From positions 621,550-685,549 of the forward strand of contig JH720340.1 in NCBI GenBank assembly GCA_000231825.2: DNA of 64,000 bases, given 5' to 3'. Made by a program: the position numbers and the translations under genes. This document shows positions 1 through 12,951 of the stretch, piece after piece. The stretch comes from Tetrahymena elliotti 4EA. Lineage: Eukaryota > Ciliophora > Oligohymenophorea > Hymenostomatida > Tetrahymenidae. Within the stretch, counting starts at the first letter, position 1, and each line of letters starts with the position of its first letter. The notes beneath the pieces were generated by a model that was not told where the DNA came from, did no database searches, and saw only the letters and a program-made list of their open reading frames with translations.

Positions 1-1358
1 GTGTAAGCATATTTTTTCCTTCTTTTCATTAGTTTAGAAAATAATATTCTTTTTGTTTTAAATGTTCTATATATATTTAAATTTTTTTAATTTGAATCCA
101 ACTTTTAAAATAGTTTGATTCTATTGAAGAAATATCAGAAGGACTTAATTCAGCCTGTCTAAGCATATCTAATGGAAGACCTTTCATAATCAAAGAGAAT
201 AACACCAACCAAGCTAATTATTATAGATCAATAGAAGATTTAGAATACATTTATTAGAATGGCATCTATCGTCTCATGAAGGATTAAAATGAAATCTAAA
301 ATATTTGCAGCAATATTTGTAATGTAGATGAAAGCTTTTTACGCAAGTATGAAGAGCCATTCAAAATTGGTATCCATCAAGAAGTCTAAGCTGCTTTAAA
401 ATAGATGGAATAAGGAGAATTCTTCTACAAGTGTTAAAGTTCAAACGGGAAAATATAATTCATCTACATGAGAGTAGATTAGACTGCTAACTAAATTCAA
501 TACTATTCAAGAAAAGAGATTTTGAAGAAAATACCTTTCAATTCAATAGTTTCGATTAAGTTTGGTGTGCACAGTGACACAATTAGAACTCAATTTAAGA
601 ATAGATTCACAGACACTTCTTTAGTAATAGTATATAAGAATGAAGAGAGCATCTTTAGCAGCTTCTTAAATGACAAAGAATTACATCTAACATTTAGAAC
701 AGAAAGATAATTTGACTTATGGGGAACTGGACTTAAAGCTTTATAGCTCATGAATACCTCTAAAGAAATATCTAAAAAGAATTTGCTCTGGCATTCTAGA
801 TTATTTAAAAGATTCTTCAAAAGCTAAGAATTTTAATTAATTGACACTTTTTTCAACAATTCTGAGGTTTATAATAAACACCTTCAAGAAAACATCACCT
901 ATGAAACAACCTTATTAGACCGCAGAATTAACTTCTGCTTTGATAAGTAGCAAGATGAGTTAAAAGCAGAGTATGCTACTTTCGAAAAACTAGCAAAATC
1001 TTAACAAATTCCTCAGGAGATGGTAAAGTCTCTTCCTATCGCTGTTGCTAATGTATACAAGGCATCTACAGTAATGAGGTCATAAATTAGTAAAATGAAG
1101 TAAATGATACATGATCTTTAGCAAAGCAAATCGAACAAATCAAAAGAAGTTGATTTACTTGATTTAAAAGAATCTCAAAATGATGAAAATTCCAACAAAG
1201 AAAACCAAGAAAATAATAAAAATAGCAATAATAATCCCTAGATTTCTTCAAGAACAAAATAAATAAATTACTTGTATTATGAAGTTTTCAAATTTTAATT
1301 TAGATTGCATTAATCAATTTCATTTATTTCTAATATAAATAAGAAACTAGTTAATTGA
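1..1358 (+). CDS. PH-like domain protein (ELMO-type?), 3' part
   Basis: Partial gene entering from the left. Positions 3-113 look like an intron (GTAAGC to TTAAAATAG); the coding exon then runs from 114 to a TGA at 1356-1358 (414 residues) with many in-frame TAA/TAG. Around 390-760 the product has a pleckstrin-homology-like layout: GEFFYKC, then FIYMRV, then LHLTFRTERQFDLWGTGLKAL, where the last stretch resembles the C-terminal PH helix (F..W..GL.AL) of ELMO or phospholipase C PH domains. The 3' third is charged and ends in a run of Asn/Lys (KENQENNKNSNNN). PH domains bind phosphoinositides or partner proteins at membranes; which one applies here cannot be read. The assignment to ELMO rather than another PH protein is inference. 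The start lies outside the window. Confidence 0.55.
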
Positions 1359-1939
1359 TTGATTCAATGATTGACTGATCAATTTATTTAATTTGAATAA
1401 ATGAATTAATTATCTTTAATAATATTCCCAACCAGCTATCCACCTAGTTTTTTATTTTGCTTGTTTGTTTGCTTGCTACCTTATTTGTTATTATAATTTT
1501 TCTGATTAAATTTATAATTTTTTAGATTACCATTTGAAATTTAATTTCTTTCCCTTTAACTAATATATAAATTTATATTCTTTTTTCATATTCTCTTTAT
1601 TATTTTTTTGATTTTTTACCATTTACTTACAAAATAAAGCAAAGAAAAATGTGATAAGTAAGATGAATACTGATTGGAAATAAACAACAATCTAAATTCC
1701 TAAAAAAGATGATATTCCAGTTGATTTTTACATAAAATATTAATCTTGTTGAATAAAATGATACAAATTTTTATAAGTAACATCATATACATATTATGAA
1801 GAATAAAAAAAAAATATTCTTTTGTTTGGTCTTTGAATAATTTGAAAAAATTTATTTGTTTAATTCAATATTGAATCATAATTAATTTAGAAAATTGCAA
1901 AAATTATCTTTTTTAAAATTAATAAAAACAAGCATCAAT
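1359..1939. other. intergenic, AT-rich
   Basis: Begins with iterated TGATTGATT motifs just after the stop codon at 1358. A 29-codon ORF starts at 1663 (MNTDWKQTT...) and ends in TGA at about 1752, but it has no recognisable continuation. Nothing else seen. Confidence 0.4.
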
Positions 1940-1996
1940 ATGGACCAGGTAAGCATAAAAGTATAAAAATATATATGAAGATCTTATCTTTTAAGG

Positions 1997-2401
1997 TTAA
2001 TCTTAACGACTTGTTTATAAAATGGGTAAATAAATTTTAACTACCCAAATCTAAATAAAGAAAATAGCAGCATCACTGTGATTGAATTATAAATATTAGA
2101 TATATACTTTGATTATTATGCATAAATTATTCCAAAAGAGAAGATGAATTATAAAGTACATATGAATAAATATTTTAATTATTAGAACTAAACATAATGT
2201 TCTTCAACTCTTCAATTCTTGTTTGCATTGAAAGGTTTCATTTATAAAAAAATGCTCATTAGTCTTCTGGTTAGTGAATAAAATGAAAAATGTGTTTAAA
2301 TAATTTAATCAGTTTAACTATTGAAAGCTTAGCTTCTATTATAATATCATAACTCATACGTAAGATAAAAATTTTTTTTAAATATATAAATTTATTACTG
2401 A
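1997..2401 (+). CDS. hypothetical protein, 5' end unresolved
   Basis: An ORF with ciliate-style codon use (in-frame TAA/TAG) runs from about 1997 to TGA at 2399-2401. It contains FLFALKGFIYKKMLISLLV and a Gln-rich tail. I do not recognise it. The most attractive start is ATG GAC CAG at 1940 followed by a strong donor (GTAAGC, 1949) and an acceptor ending at 1995, but that splice is out of phase with the ORF. So either the start is elsewhere, another exon is missed, or this is a decayed gene. Confidence 0.3.
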
Positions 2402-2638
2402 CAAGGATTTGTGTTGTTTATGTTTTTTTAAGTGAACTTGTTAGTTTGTTTGATATTTAATTTTTTTAAAAAACAAAACTATTATATTGTATGTATGCAT
2501 GTAATTAATATATAAATAATAAAGATAGATTATATATTCAAATTTAAGTTAGTTTTTTTAGAAAAATTTTTTTATCCTTTTCTCATCATCTATGAGTTTT
2601 TCATTTCTTTTAAAGCTGCAAAGAATAATAATAAATAA

Positions 2639-3738
2639 TCAGTCAGTTAAGAGTTTTTTTTACTTTTTATAATAACAAATATGGCTTAGTAAGAAATCAC
2701 AATCATTTTCATAGGCATGGATGATTAGGGATATGGAATTAAGAAGTTAATCTTTTTGCTTAATTTTGGAATCTTTTATCCAGAATTCTTCAGCATTTTA
2801 TAGGAAAAATAAGAAAATATTTTTTAGGTTGGGGCTGGCAAGTAAGTTCTTTATCTTCAAACTGAATCTACCACACCCTTTTAAATTCTAGTACACTCTC
2901 AGTGCAATATAAGAAAACTGCCACTTGTCTTTAGTAAGTGATTCATATATTTTTTACAAAGTAGGATCCTTTAGTGTATGTATATGCCTATAAAAAGCGT
3001 TTATGATATTTTTATATATATTTTGCTTAGATTTTTCTAAAAAAATTTTAATGTCAACCAGCAATTTTTCGTTTGATTCTTTATTATCACCATCTATATT
3101 ATTAATTAGATCAGTTCATATGAAGAAGATATATTATATTCAGTAATGTGTTCATACCATTTATTTCATTTTTTTCAATCTCTGAGTATTGTTCTGACAC
3201 TACTTCTATGCTAATCTCTTCACGCTTTTCATAAAATTCTTCTATTTTCACCTTCTAAGCTTATCTGAAAAGGGACATGTAATGATGATATGATTATAGC
3301 TATAGTATTTCATCTTTATCAATATCATTTATCATCCTGAAACTACATCTGTTATCCTAGGATGTACTCCTTTTGGCCTTTTTTTACTTAGATGCTCTAT
3401 TTTATGAAAATTGAATTAGGTTAGAAATGTAGATATTACTAAAGCTTGTGCTTGAAAAAGTATTTAATTCTTTGCAATATATTACCTTTTCATTTTGGCT
3501 GTTTTTATTAATTTTTTTGTTCACTAAATTTAATATTCCACAAGAGCTAATTATTTCTTAAATTAAACATTTATATGTTTCATAACTAAGGTAAATGAAA
3601 TGAAATTGATTCAGAATAAATTGTGCAGTGTTGACATAAGTATAGAGTTAATTGTTGTTGAATTACTTTTCTGCATTATTCTAGCTTAGAATTACCTAAA
3701 TTTATAAATTAGCAATAACAAAAAGTTTGCTTGCTTTA
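2639..3738 (-). CDS. hypothetical protein, 3' exons of an intron-rich gene
   Basis: On the minus strand the frame is open from about 3773 down to a TGA at 2639-2641, interrupted by one clear 64-nt intron at 3094-3157 (GTATGA to AATATAG). The upstream end is probably an acceptor near 3738, because an in-frame TGA lies at 3774-3776. The product is not recognised. It contains KLFVIANLQIQVIL, a basic stretch (ASKQKKAKRST), an acidic/basic segment (EEFYEKREEISIEVV) and a C-terminal half with HTLKDPTLQKIYESLTKDKW. Codon use looks coding throughout, which is why I prefer it to the short plus-strand ORF at 2681-2941 that it overlaps. Further exons probably continue to about 5.4 kb. Confidence 0.5.
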
Positions 3739-5369
3739 CTTAAATATAAAAGAAAATTGGGCAGATTTAAATTTCAAGTTTCTTCATGATAAGATAATAA
3801 TTTATTTACCCATTCTTTTTTAGTTTAATCAGATCTGTTTGTTAAAAAAGCTATATCAATTCATTAAGCTTAATTTTTTTATCAATTCTTTGAAAACAAA
3901 CAAAAGTAAAGCACTGCTTATTATTTATTACCTTAATCGGAAAAATTAATTGTTACACCTTTCTCAAAATAAAAAATTAGATTCTAAGTAAAAAACAATT
4001 TTTATTCATTAGAAGATTGATTTTTGTAATAAAATTTTTCTTATTGATTGAATTAAGCAAGAACTGTAACATGCCATTAATTGATTCTATTGAAATGTTT
4101 GAATAACTTGCGAAATTAATTATTTCTTTTAAAATCTATGGCTGATGTAAATTAATATATATAGTTTATTGTGTATAAGCGGGTACTGATTAGATGGTAA
4201 AAAAAGTGTAAAAGCAATAATATTTAATTATTTTCTCAAAAAAAGAATCACTAATTATTTTCACTCAATAACTCATATGGAAGATTATCATCATAATCTA
4301 TATAAAATTAAAATGAGTAGAATATAATCCTTACAATTTACACTATTTAATTGATAATTACATATTCCTTTCTCCTAACAAAGTAATAAATTAATAGTGT
4401 CAAGACTAGTTATTGTTAACTAAAAATTGTTTATTCCTAAAATATACATTGGAAAGATGAATATTTCAGGTAATTTAAAGCAATTGCAATTAAATTGGAA
4501 TATTTTTATTATTTCGCAAATTTTTCAATGATTTTGATTACTTTTTTTTCATCATCATAATAATAGCTTTTTCGAGTAAAAAAGAATTTCATACAAATTT
4601 AAATTAAAAATATTGCTTTACCTGTGAAGTTTCGAAAATATTACCACTCCGGGTTTTTTGTTCTTTCAAAAGCTAAACCTAAGCGTTTGGGATTTAATAC
4701 CTTAATAAGCTAGTTTTGTTTATAATAAAAATTGGAAGAAAAAAAATTTTTCATAAATTATCTAATTACTTTTCACCCAGTAACTCTTCCAAAAAATATC
4801 ATTTAAATTGTATTAATTAAAATAATTTACATCATAAAATAATCCCACAAAAAAACAATGAAGTATTGGAGGCTCTATTACCTTTCTTATATTAGTTTGT
4901 TTACTGCAGCTAAATTCGTTTCATCTTTTACTACTTTTTGAAAATTAATTATTGTATAATCTGTAAATGAAAAAAAAATTAATAACTTTCCTAAAAACCT
5001 TTAATTAAGTTAGTATCAAACATCAAAAACTTAAAAAACACTCTTTAAATTATCTGTGTACAAAACTTTTAGCATACAATATTTTCAAAATAGTAAAAAT
5101 ATGGGTTATTTAGACCATAATATCAAGTCAAAGTAAAAGATTATCTACCAAGTTAACATTTTTCATATTGTGCTATTATTTTTCTCATTTATTAGTTAAA
5201 TTTTCTTGAAAATTAATAAACTTTCTACTCCGCTGATTAATTTTACTGAAAAAGATATGAAAAAATTTGTAATTAACCTGTAAATGAGCAAAAAGTTAAT
5301 TACTACATACCTTATTGAATCAAGAGCAAAATAAAAACAAATTAAAGTAAGTCTTAAAATTATATTCAT
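3739..5369 (-). other. candidate 5' exons and introns of the gene above
   Basis: Several short exon-like segments with minus-strand splice signals lie here: 4882-4960 (YTIINFQKVVKDETN...), 4622-4709 (between an acceptor ending CTAG and a donor CAG/GTAAAGC), and one ending at 4297 (YDDNLPYELLSENN). A possible first exon at 5311-5369 encodes MNIILRLTLICFYFALDSI, which looks like a signal peptide. Phases between these segments could not all be reconciled, so the exon chain is tentative. Parts of the region resemble each other (see findings), suggesting duplicated exon-intron units. Confidence 0.35.
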
Positions 5370-5853
5370 AAACTATTTATTTTCTAACTCATATTTTTAA
5401 GATGAACTAATAAATTTTTTTTAAAAAAGAGAGTGTAGTGTTATTGATTTAATAAAAAATTTTCTCAAGAAATATTAAATTCCCTAAAATTTGTTTGTCT
5501 CGATTATTTTGATAATTATGAAAAGAATTATTTTCACAAAAGTTAATTAGAAATTTAGAATTTTATTTGATTGCTTTTTTTTTGTTAATTTACTTGCTGA
5601 CTGGAAATTTAAAAATTATAATTTAAAACAAAAAAAATTTCAAATTAACCTGAAAAAAAAACAGGAATAAGCAATTAATTAATTGATTAATTAAAAGATT
5701 GATTGAATGAATGATTTGTAAAATCTTTAGTAAATTAAAAACAAATAAACATATATTTAGTTGGATATGATATTTTACACATTTAAATACAAAGGATCCA
5801 TTATAAATTAGCTTAACTCTTTTTATGTTTTTATGGAGACATACATCTCAATT
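5370..5853. other. intergenic, AT-rich
   Basis: Long A and T runs, and short TTAATTGATTAATTAA-type palindromes near 5670-5700. No gene recognised. It separates the 3' end of the gene at 5854 (-) from the possible 5' exon at 5369 (-). Confidence 0.4.
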
Positions 5854-8343
5854 TCACTTAGAAGATTTGGAATTTGATTTGCTCTTCTTTTCATTAGCTT
5901 TCTTGATGAATTCTAAGATTTTCTTCTTTTCATCAACGGGACCTTCTTCTCCATCTTCAGAAAGAGATGTAATTTTTTCTTCCTTAGCAGCTTTTCCTTT
6001 CTTTTTAGAAACGGAACCCATTAAATTGCTTTCACCTCCAATAACTTTTTCAAGACTTCTCATGCTAGATTAGTCACCTTCTTCTTATTCAAAATCAAAT
6101 CTTTACAAAGCATCTAACTTCTCTAAATCTTTTTCTTCTCTTTCCCTTTCTGCTCTTAAAGTCTTGATTTTTTCTTATTTAGATCTCTAATATTCAACAG
6201 TATCTTACAAGTTCAATTTCGAAGCATATTCGTTATTATAAGGGTTAACTAAGTCTTCCTTTAATGTGGAAATTTTAATCATTTCTTAAATCTTATTATC
6301 ATTAATAACATCAAGTTCAGTCTTTCTACGAATTTCGCTGGGTTGGAAGAGATAATCTCTTAAATCTTCATAACCAACCTCTTCATCAATTAACATATTC
6401 TTTCCATATACTTCATGTTCTTCGAACATTAAGTCTTAAGCATGTTTCATACTCAATTAATCAATTTTGTATTTGGTTCTTCTCAATTTGTCAATAACAA
6501 CTTAAAGTTTTTCTTCCTTTTCAGTAACATCCTCTATTTACCATGATTAAAAAAACGATTAAAAATTATTGAATAAAATATAATTATTATTTATCTACCT
6601 GTAGGTTCGGCATTCTTAATTTAACGACGAAGCCACTTTTCTTCAATACGAAGAATACGTTCATCATAAGTTTCAAAAAGTTTGTAAGTAGCAGGATTTT
6701 ACATAATAGGTTTCAAAAGAGAATCAGTATAGGCCTTTTCTAATAATTGTTCACCCAACTTCTTAGCTTCTCTAGCTCTTTCAGCTTATTCATCTGAAGT
6801 ATCGTGAGTTTGTTCATAAGAAGGCATAGGTTCTTTCATTTTGAAAGGTTAACCAGCAATTTCCATAATATCTTTAACATATGTTCTTCTAAGATCTTAA
6901 ACTTCTTAAAGCTTTTGCTTGAGATCAACAGCTTAGTCCATTTAATGTTCTTTATGGGGGAATTCGAATTCCAAGTCTTTGAGCATCAATGCAATTTTAA
7001 TATTAGAGTCTTTTTCAAGTTTATTTCTTAAATTGGCATTTTTGACAGCTGAGAAATCAACTTCACCATCTTATTTAAGAACAACTCCCAATCTTTCTAA
7101 TTTTTTAACTAGGTTTCTTGTTCTTTTCTTCATTTTTGCAGGTGAGTTTTAGATTTCTGAACGAATCTAAGAATCAGTTAAACCTTAAAGTCTATCATAA
7201 ATGGCAGCTCTTTCATAGTAAACCTTAAACATGTTTTCACTTCTTTCAATAAATTCTCTTTAAGAAGTGATCTTTTCTTCTTATTTCTATTAATTAAAAA
7301 TAAATTGTAAGGGCACCATTAATGATAATAAGAACATCATTAATAATCATAAAGGCATAATTAATTTGTATAAAAAAATAACATTTATTTAGATTGATAA
7401 AAGATTCTATATTGTAAAGATTTATTGCAGTAAATAAATAAATAATCTTTAAATAAATGAATGATAGAACTTTATCAAAACTATCCATTCTGTTATTTGA
7501 AAAAGTGTTTTATGAATTGTAAGTATTTAAATTACATTAATTTCAGGCATGCCTGCATTTTAAAATCTGAGAAGAACTCTGTTGTAAATATTTTCTTCTT
7601 CAGTGAATTCATCTTCCATATCTTTAGTTTTAAGTAGAAAAGTATAAGAATTTAAATAAAAGGTAGATGTAAAATAAGGGATATAAGAATCGATTATGCT
7701 TTCATAAACAATTTTTCATTTATTTATGTATTCTGTTTTATACATCTCAAGAATGTAATGAATTTTTACCTCCATCATCATTGATTTCCTTTTCAAAAAT
7801 TTCTCTTTCATGCAAATATTATTGGACATCACGTTTCATTCTTTGAACTTTCTAACGAGCTTCTCTTTCAGCCATTTATTGATAGAAGTTCATGAAAGAA
7901 CGAGCTCTGTTATTTATGGCAATACCACGAGTTAAATTATTTTAATCAATTTTTCTTTGCATACGATCTTAGAAGATTTTTTCAGTTTCAATAAATGCAG
8001 CATTTGCAGATAAACCCCTCTTCATAAATTCCTTTTACTTCAAAATGAATCTTACAACATAATTAGCATAATTATCTTAACCACCATCTCTATCATACAT
8101 TCTTCCAGAAGTATCATAACGTAAATCAGGATACTTTTAGAAGAGTACCTTGACTAATTGCTTGTCTTATTAATCCTTGAAATTGACTTCTCTCAAGTCG
8201 GCCTTAGTAGGTAAGTATTGTTACCAAGTAGGAGGGAAAAGATGGAGCAATCTGTGCTCTTCCTTGTAATCAAGTAAATTATACTTCTTAAAATATCTGA
8301 CGGAATCCCACCATTCCATACGAGACCATTTTCTTAAATACAT
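5854..8343 (-). CDS. K/E-rich coiled-coil protein, unknown function
   Basis: Four exons fit in phase: 7770-8343, 7536-7621, 6599-7286 and 5854-6533, giving 675 residues; introns are 148, 249 and 65 nt. The start is the ATG at 8341-8343 (MYLRKWSRMEWWDSVRYF), with no in-frame ATG seen just upstream. The first 80 residues are aromatic and basic (RLLHLFPPTWQQYLPT). The middle is helical and charged (EAREAKKLGEQLLEKAY, LRIEEKWLRRQIKNAEP), and the last 70 residues are a Lys/Glu/Ser tail (KKKGKAAKEEK, NEKKSKSNSKSSK). I do not recognise the family. The basic aromatic N-terminus plus long extensions would suit a ciliate organellar ribosomal or axonemal structural protein, but this is a guess. Confidence 0.75.
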
Positions 8344-9124
8344 AGCTTTAAATTTATGTGCCGCTACTTACTATCTTCTATTTTATTTTTTACTTTTTGG
8401 TTTTGACTTTAAATAGATATTTCACCCTTTAGTTAATTTGCTAATGAAAAACGAGATGGTGATGATATTGATTATAAATAAATGTTTTTTCTCGAAATGA
8501 ATTTTAAGTTTACTAATATATTGATTGATATAATCTTGTATTTTTTAACTTTTTGTTGCCTTTGATAAATTTCTTTCTTTTTCTTAAGATTTTTATCTTT
8601 CTTCTTTAATTTACCTTAACACTTTAAAAAATCATTCAGAAGCAGCATTGCCCTAAATTAAATTTTATATGTACCATTTCCTTTTCTTCCAGAATATGTA
8701 TCTTTCTTTATATTTAAAACATCAATATCCTATTTCAAAAAGTTTTCATTCACAATTATTTTAACTTGCCATCAAAAATATTATTTTTTTGTTCATTCAT
8801 TATAAAAAAACAAATTAATCATTTAAAATAAAATCAATTTCAAATTTATTTTTCTTTTTTATTAAATTCAAAAATTAGATGATCATTTCTTTTATTTGAA
8901 ATGCTAAAATCCTTCATTTTGATTCATACTTTATTTTTAGAAAATAAATAAATTATTTGAGCAGCTGAGCTGATATGGATAAATATGTACAATCAAAATC
9001 AATAATATTAATTTTATTTTTCATAATTTAGAACAAACAATAAAATATTAATTTAATAATTTTTTAATAAAATTTAATTCAATTTTATTTAGTTGATTTA
9101 ATTTGAGAAAAGAATCAAAAAAAA
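8344..9124. other. divergent intergenic region
   Basis: Lies between two divergently transcribed genes (starts at 8343 on - and 9125 on +), so it should hold both promoters. No motif beyond poly-A/T tracts can be singled out. Confidence 0.45.
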
Positions 9125-12100
9125 ATGGATTTGCTTGAAGTAATTGCTTTATAATATTGTTATTCCTTTACTATAAGAAATACTAAAGTTTATCTTTTAT
9201 TTTTGATTATGGATTTAAGACAAATGGTTGGTTTTTATTATTCTCAAATATGCATTGAGGGAATACAAAAAATTGTATTTTGTTGTTATTGCTTGCTTTC
9301 TTATTAAATTTATGTTTTTGTTATATTATCTATTCACTATTAAATTTTTCAGAAGATAAAAAGAGATTTTTATCTGCTAATATTATAAAATTGTTAGGTT
9401 ATATTCATGCAATGGATAGAATCAAAGATCTAATATTAGAGCGAATCTAGCACACTCATTAGCTCAAAAACAAAAGTGATTAAATTTTTGATTACTAAGA
9501 TATATATCAGGCTAAAAAAGCAGAAAAGCTTCGCTAAATTAAAGAAAATGAACTTATAGAAGCTCTCTTTAATTTTGGTTAGGCCTCTAAATGTGAAAGA
9601 TAACTTTTTGAAGTCCATAGTAGTGATGTAATGAATTCCTTGAATTATTAATTTAACTTTAAGCCAAAGAATAGAGGATTGTTTAGCGATATAGCAGAAA
9701 TGTATATTTTATTTTTTGACAGCATTCAACTACAGACCAGAGTCGAAGAAATTAGAATCATTGCTAAGTATAATCTTTACTAAAACTTTCCATTTCTTTG
9801 CATGCTATTTAAGTGGTTAATTGAGATTTCACGAAAAGTTTTTATGGATATTATGGCAGTAGCTAAGACCAGTGCCGCAAACTGCTAAAAGAAAAGACCA
9901 AATAATTAATAAATAGGTAAAAATCGAAGTTATTTGAATTCATCTTAGGAATAACTCAGATCAGCAAAACTTGATCAGAAAAATTAAAATAATCTAACAG
10001 CCACTACTGCTTCTTAAAATACACAAGATTCTTTTAACAATGAGACAGAAAATAAAGTTAATTTAAGCCAAATAAAATTGAATCCACTCAATTAAGAGTT
10101 AGAAATAAACAAGAAAAAATAGAATGATGATCCTATTTTCATGAAAAAAAGGATGAAAAATGGATAAAAAGAAGTAGCTTTATTTCATAGTGATAGGATA
10201 AATAAAGAAAACTCTTGTGAAGGGAGTGAATTAGCCAATTCTAATAATCTTAATCACACTACTAGTGGGTTGAATATAATACCATCAAGAGACAATTAAA
10301 TTTAATAGGAGAAAATAACTAGTACCTTACCATTCCAGTCAGATTATTCCCCAAAATTACAAGCTTATTAAAAGTAAAGCAGCTTGATTTCAAATAATCA
10401 GAGAAGGTCTCTCAGAGTTTCTAATAACTACACTCACAAACATAGCATAGATGATACAGATATTTAAGTTTAATAGGATAGAGATATTTCTCATTTGATG
10501 AGTGCTACATAAAACATAAATGGTTTCAATTTAAGTGATTTAGAGGATGATGATGAAGATAATATTGAAGATGAAGATGATTCATAAATTGTTATTATTA
10601 GATAAACTTAGTCATAAATATTTAAAAACGGAGATAAGGGTAATCCTAATATTATTCAACAACCTAATGAGCAGGAACATTCCTCTTCCTCTAATCTTAT
10701 GTAAACAACTTATAATAAAGGGTATCAGCAAAAAGACTAAGGGAATAGTGGTTAAAAGCAGAAAGCTACAAATGATTTTTTAAAACACTTGGGAAAGCCG
10801 AATATTGAAAAACAGAAAAGAAGAAAAAGAGATATGTTTTTTAGTAGCATAAAAGAATGTTTATATGATGTTGAATTTGTTGTACCAAAATGTAATGATT
10901 ATTTAATTAATTTTTATATCAAGCTTATGTTTCAAAGAAACATTTCGGTTAAAACTACAATTGATGCATATAAAGTAAAATATTGGTAGAAGTTTAATAA
11001 TACTTTTGCTAAACTTGATCCTGGCTTGATTTATACTGAGCAAGATAAAGTCAATGCAGATGAATAGCTAAGAGCATCTTTGAATGAAAGTGTCTTGTAG
11101 AATAACTAATTTGGTAGTTTAGACTAATTGCAGAAATCTTCTTCTTAATTTATGTCAACCAAGAATGATCAATCTTAAACAAATCAAATTGGAATGAATT
11201 AACTAAATTAATAGGGCAAGAGGACTTGTTCTACTCTCTCACCTATAAACAGACCTACTGGCTCAGATAAAAAATAATAAAAAATTGTGATTGAAACCAG
11301 CAAAAGCAATAACTTTTCTAACAATCTAATCTAGAATAGCTAAAATAATTAGAATTCTAATGAAAAAGATAAAAAGAGATTCCGTACTTATAGTTATGTG
11401 GGTAATAATACCTCTGGATAAGTTTAATAATAACTCCAATTATATTAATAAACATAATAATAAGACAAATCTTTATCTCCTCTATCTTCAAATCTACCCT
11501 TCAATCAATAGTTTAGTAAGGAATTTTCTCAATAAAATTCAGTTTAGCTATAAACGTAATTACTTCCTCAGTTCCAATAAAGAAATTCTCCTGAAATAAG
11601 AAGATAAAATATAAAAAATAGTAAATACAATAACTGTATTATTCCAGCTGTTAAAAATTTTGATACTTCAGATATAGAACCTAATTCTTTTAATGCAAAT
11701 CACATTTTTAACACAAAACACTCAAACATACTCAAAGGAAAACAATCTAAATTTTAAAAGAATCTCATGATGATGAAGATTGAAAAGACCCTCAATTCAT
11801 AAAACTTGACACAATTTAATTCTGATTGCAACATGAAAAAGTGTGATGATGCTAAAAATACTAATTTTATTTAAAGCAACTAAAATTTCCATTAAAACTC
11901 TAATATTCTCAAAAAAATAAACACCAATGACCTAAGCCTCTCAAATATAATTATGGCTACAGGAAAAAAGAGCTAGTAGTATCCTAATAATAACAATATT
12001 CCAAATAACAGCGCCTTAGAAATAAATATGAATTCTCTTTAATAAAACTATAATTCTGCAGGAGGTAGCAGTTGCATAATATTGTAGTAAATGAATAAAA

Positions 12101-12951
12101 CTACAAGTAACATTTAAGAAACGTTAAGTAAATCAGCAACTAAAAATAGCAGCTTTCCTTTAAATCAATAAAATGTTATTTAAGAAGAAGAACTATCAAA
12201 GTCACCTCACTAATACCATTTAAATAGAATGAAATATAGACCACCTAAAAACCCTAAGATATTATTGCAAAAAATAAGTAACAACTCAGAAGACTAAATA
12301 TCAATGACTAATAATTTTAACAATTTAACAAATTTATTAAATAACTAATAAAAAAATTTAAATTAAGGTTTATAAATAACTCAATATAATAGTAATACCT
12401 AATCATTTGGTATGCATGGTCCTATAATTACTTCATTTTAAAATGATTTAATTGACATGTAAACAAAGTAGTTGCTAAAAAAACCTCAATAACAAAATTT
12501 GTAAATTGAGAGTTTTAATAGTGGTATAGGAGGAGTAACAGCTCTTAAAAACAGAAAAATACTTACTCAGCCAGAAGATAATATAGCTGCATCATCCAAC
12601 GAAAAACTAAATTTATCACTTTCTACTAATAATCATTTTAAATCAAGGTCTGCCTCAGGAAAAGGAGGTAAAGAAGAAATCCTTTAAAAAATGCAAGCTA
12701 ATAAATTAAACTCCCAAAATAAATAAAATTTATTATCGAACTTGTATTAAACTAATGGAATTCTGAATTAAGAGATTCTAAAGTAAATAGGAGCATATTC
12801 TATTTAAAATAGCAGCAGCAACAACAATAATATCTACAGTAGTGGCAATCAGTTATATAAAAGTTCAAATTAAAGTAATGACAACTCAATTTTCCCTATG
12901 CTTAAAGATTTAATTTCTCAGCAGTAAGATAATATCTAAAAGTACTTTTGA
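9125..12951 (+). CDS. very long Q/N-rich protein, unknown function
   Basis: From ATG 9412 the frame is open for about 1,180 codons to TGA at 12949-12951. An upstream ATG at 9125 opens a different frame for about 230 nt. A non-canonical donor (GTTTTT, about 9230) spliced to TTTTTCAG at 9352 would join the two in phase and add roughly 36 residues, so the true start is uncertain. The N-terminal 170 residues look globular (RIKDLILERIQHTHQLKNKSDQ, LFKWLIEISRKVFMDIMAV). An acidic run (DLEDDDEDNIEDEDD) follows near 10,540. A second ordered block, FLKHLGKPNIEKQKRRKRD through FYIKLMFQRNISVKTTIDAYKVKYW, lies at 10,780-10,990. The remaining two thirds are Asn/Gln/Ser-rich low complexity. No catalytic motif seen. 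Confidence 0.7.

Noticed and set aside
2681..2941. Plus-strand ORF MAQQEITIIFIGMDDQGYG... of 86 codons
   Set aside because: It lies antisense to the better-supported minus-strand exon 2639-3093, which continues in frame through a clear intron into a longer coding stretch.
10547..11599. Several short standard-code ORFs inside 10.5-11.6 kb
   Set aside because: They are fragments or out-of-frame pieces of the single long TGA-terminated frame 9412-12951.
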